This document shows, in pieces, positions 63,421 to 64,000 of a DNA stretch of 64,000 nucleotides. Every line of letters begins with the position of its first letter. The stretch's first letter is position 1. The stretch covers positions 127,379 through 191,378 of the forward strand of contig NW_006768852.1 of assembly GCF_000204055.1 (NCBI RefSeq), written 5' to 3'. Below the pieces are notes generated by a model that searched no databases, was not told the origin of the DNA, and was given only the letters and a program-made list of their open reading frames with translations. The position numbers were made by a program, and so were the translations under genes. This DNA comes from Melampsora larici-populina 98AG31 (lineage: Eukaryota; Basidiomycota; Pucciniomycetes; Pucciniales; Melampsoraceae).

Positions 63421-64000
63421 TTTTTAGAGTATGTGTTTTTTAGATTTATCATAGTTTTTAGTCCAATTTACAATGTATAGAACACTTATGGCCTGTTCAG
63501 TGGGCCTGCGGAATCCAAATTGACATTTTGGGTAATACGCTCTATAAGGAAAACTTTTTTGTTTGTTGAGATAAACCAAAAAAAGTGCCTCCTTTATTTC
63601 ACTTAAACCTATCCAAAAAATTAAAAATCTCAATTTTTTTCTTGGTCACCTCACCCCAACTTTCACTACTTTACAAGATATAGCAAGTATATCAACATCA
63701 ATGGTCATTGATGCAGGAGAGTTTATTTTTGGTGATACATTTAAAGTCTCCATGACATTGATTTCTGATCATTTTTCATTGATACATCACTAATTTTGGA
63801 GCATTAAATTTATCAACGGTTCAACCGCTTTTCTGGGGTACATACTGTTTCAAAGCTTCATATCATAGCCAATGTCATAGCCCATATCACTTTCCAGAGC
63901 CTCTGACATAAGAAGAAACTCTTACCAAGTTCCACATGAATTTACCTCCTGATCATCTTTTATTAAGCTATCCACAAGTTTAAAGAAGTTTTGGCTGAGT
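63421..64000. other. AT-rich end of window, no gene
   Basis: No supported ORF. GGCCTGTTCAGTGGGCC near 63489-63506 looks like the start of a transposon terminus, but its partner would lie outside the window. Confidence 0.4.

Noticed and set aside
1..64000. tRNA, rRNA, CRISPR arrays or bacterial-type operons
   Set aside because: I saw no cloverleaf with conserved tRNA boxes, no rRNA segments and no regularly spaced identical short repeats. Gene structure is eukaryotic with introns.

Overview
The window is eukaryotic and fungal. Short spliced introns (about 55-150 bp, GT...AG), AT-rich spacers and the transposon families present point to a rust fungus (Pucciniales); protein families at 56-62 kb look like ones I know from Puccinia-type genomes. 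The species cannot be named from this. Almost the whole window is nested transposable elements. I see no rRNA, tRNA or CRISPR.

Layout. About 1.15-4.44 kb: a pogo/Fot1-like DNA transposon with an apparently intact four-exon transposase. 4441-5937: a ~750-bp MITE with TTA target duplications, carrying a second member of the same family inserted in inverted orientation (5048-5792). 5964-15629: a broken hAT element (8-bp duplication CACATGCC), interrupted by a full-length Tad1-like LINE (6373-12364, 12-bp duplication) and by a non-autonomous TA-flanked element with 269-bp inverted repeats (13099-14654). 16439-17722: one uncharacterised gene, the best candidate for an ordinary host gene.

18259-54199: one Ngaro/PAT-like tyrosine-recombinase retrotransposon on the minus strand, with split direct repeats in the order A1-ORFs-B1-A2-B2. 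It is cut by a 1.9-kb insert (22162-24074) and by a 27.6-kb CACTA DNA transposon (25175-52812). The CACTA element sits exactly inside ORF1: its TIRs start CACTACGCC, its target duplication is TTA, and removing it restores the reading frame. It encodes a TNP2-type transposase and four accessory genes. One accessory gene is split by a young Ty3/gypsy retrotransposon (35203-46416) with an intact 2143-residue Gag-Pol. Between its gag-pol and one LTR that retrotransposon carries an antisense two-exon gene for a Zn(II)2Cys6 zinc-cluster protein, the most unusual thing here.

54.2-55.8 kb: a non-coding stretch packed with 12-bp palindromes of the form CAGA....TCTG and a 91-bp-arm foldback. 56.1-58.1 kb: a spliced rust-type gene of unknown role. 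58.86-61.94 kb: a five-exon gene with an OB-fold-like look next to a three-exon, C-terminally truncated Helitron protein. The last 2 kb holds degenerate ~165-bp tandem repeats and no gene.

Relative insertion order is readable: Ngaro, then CACTA, then gypsy; hAT, then LINE and the TA element; outer MITE, then inner MITE. Splice sites were called by eye, so exon borders carry some error except where frame and duplication agree.
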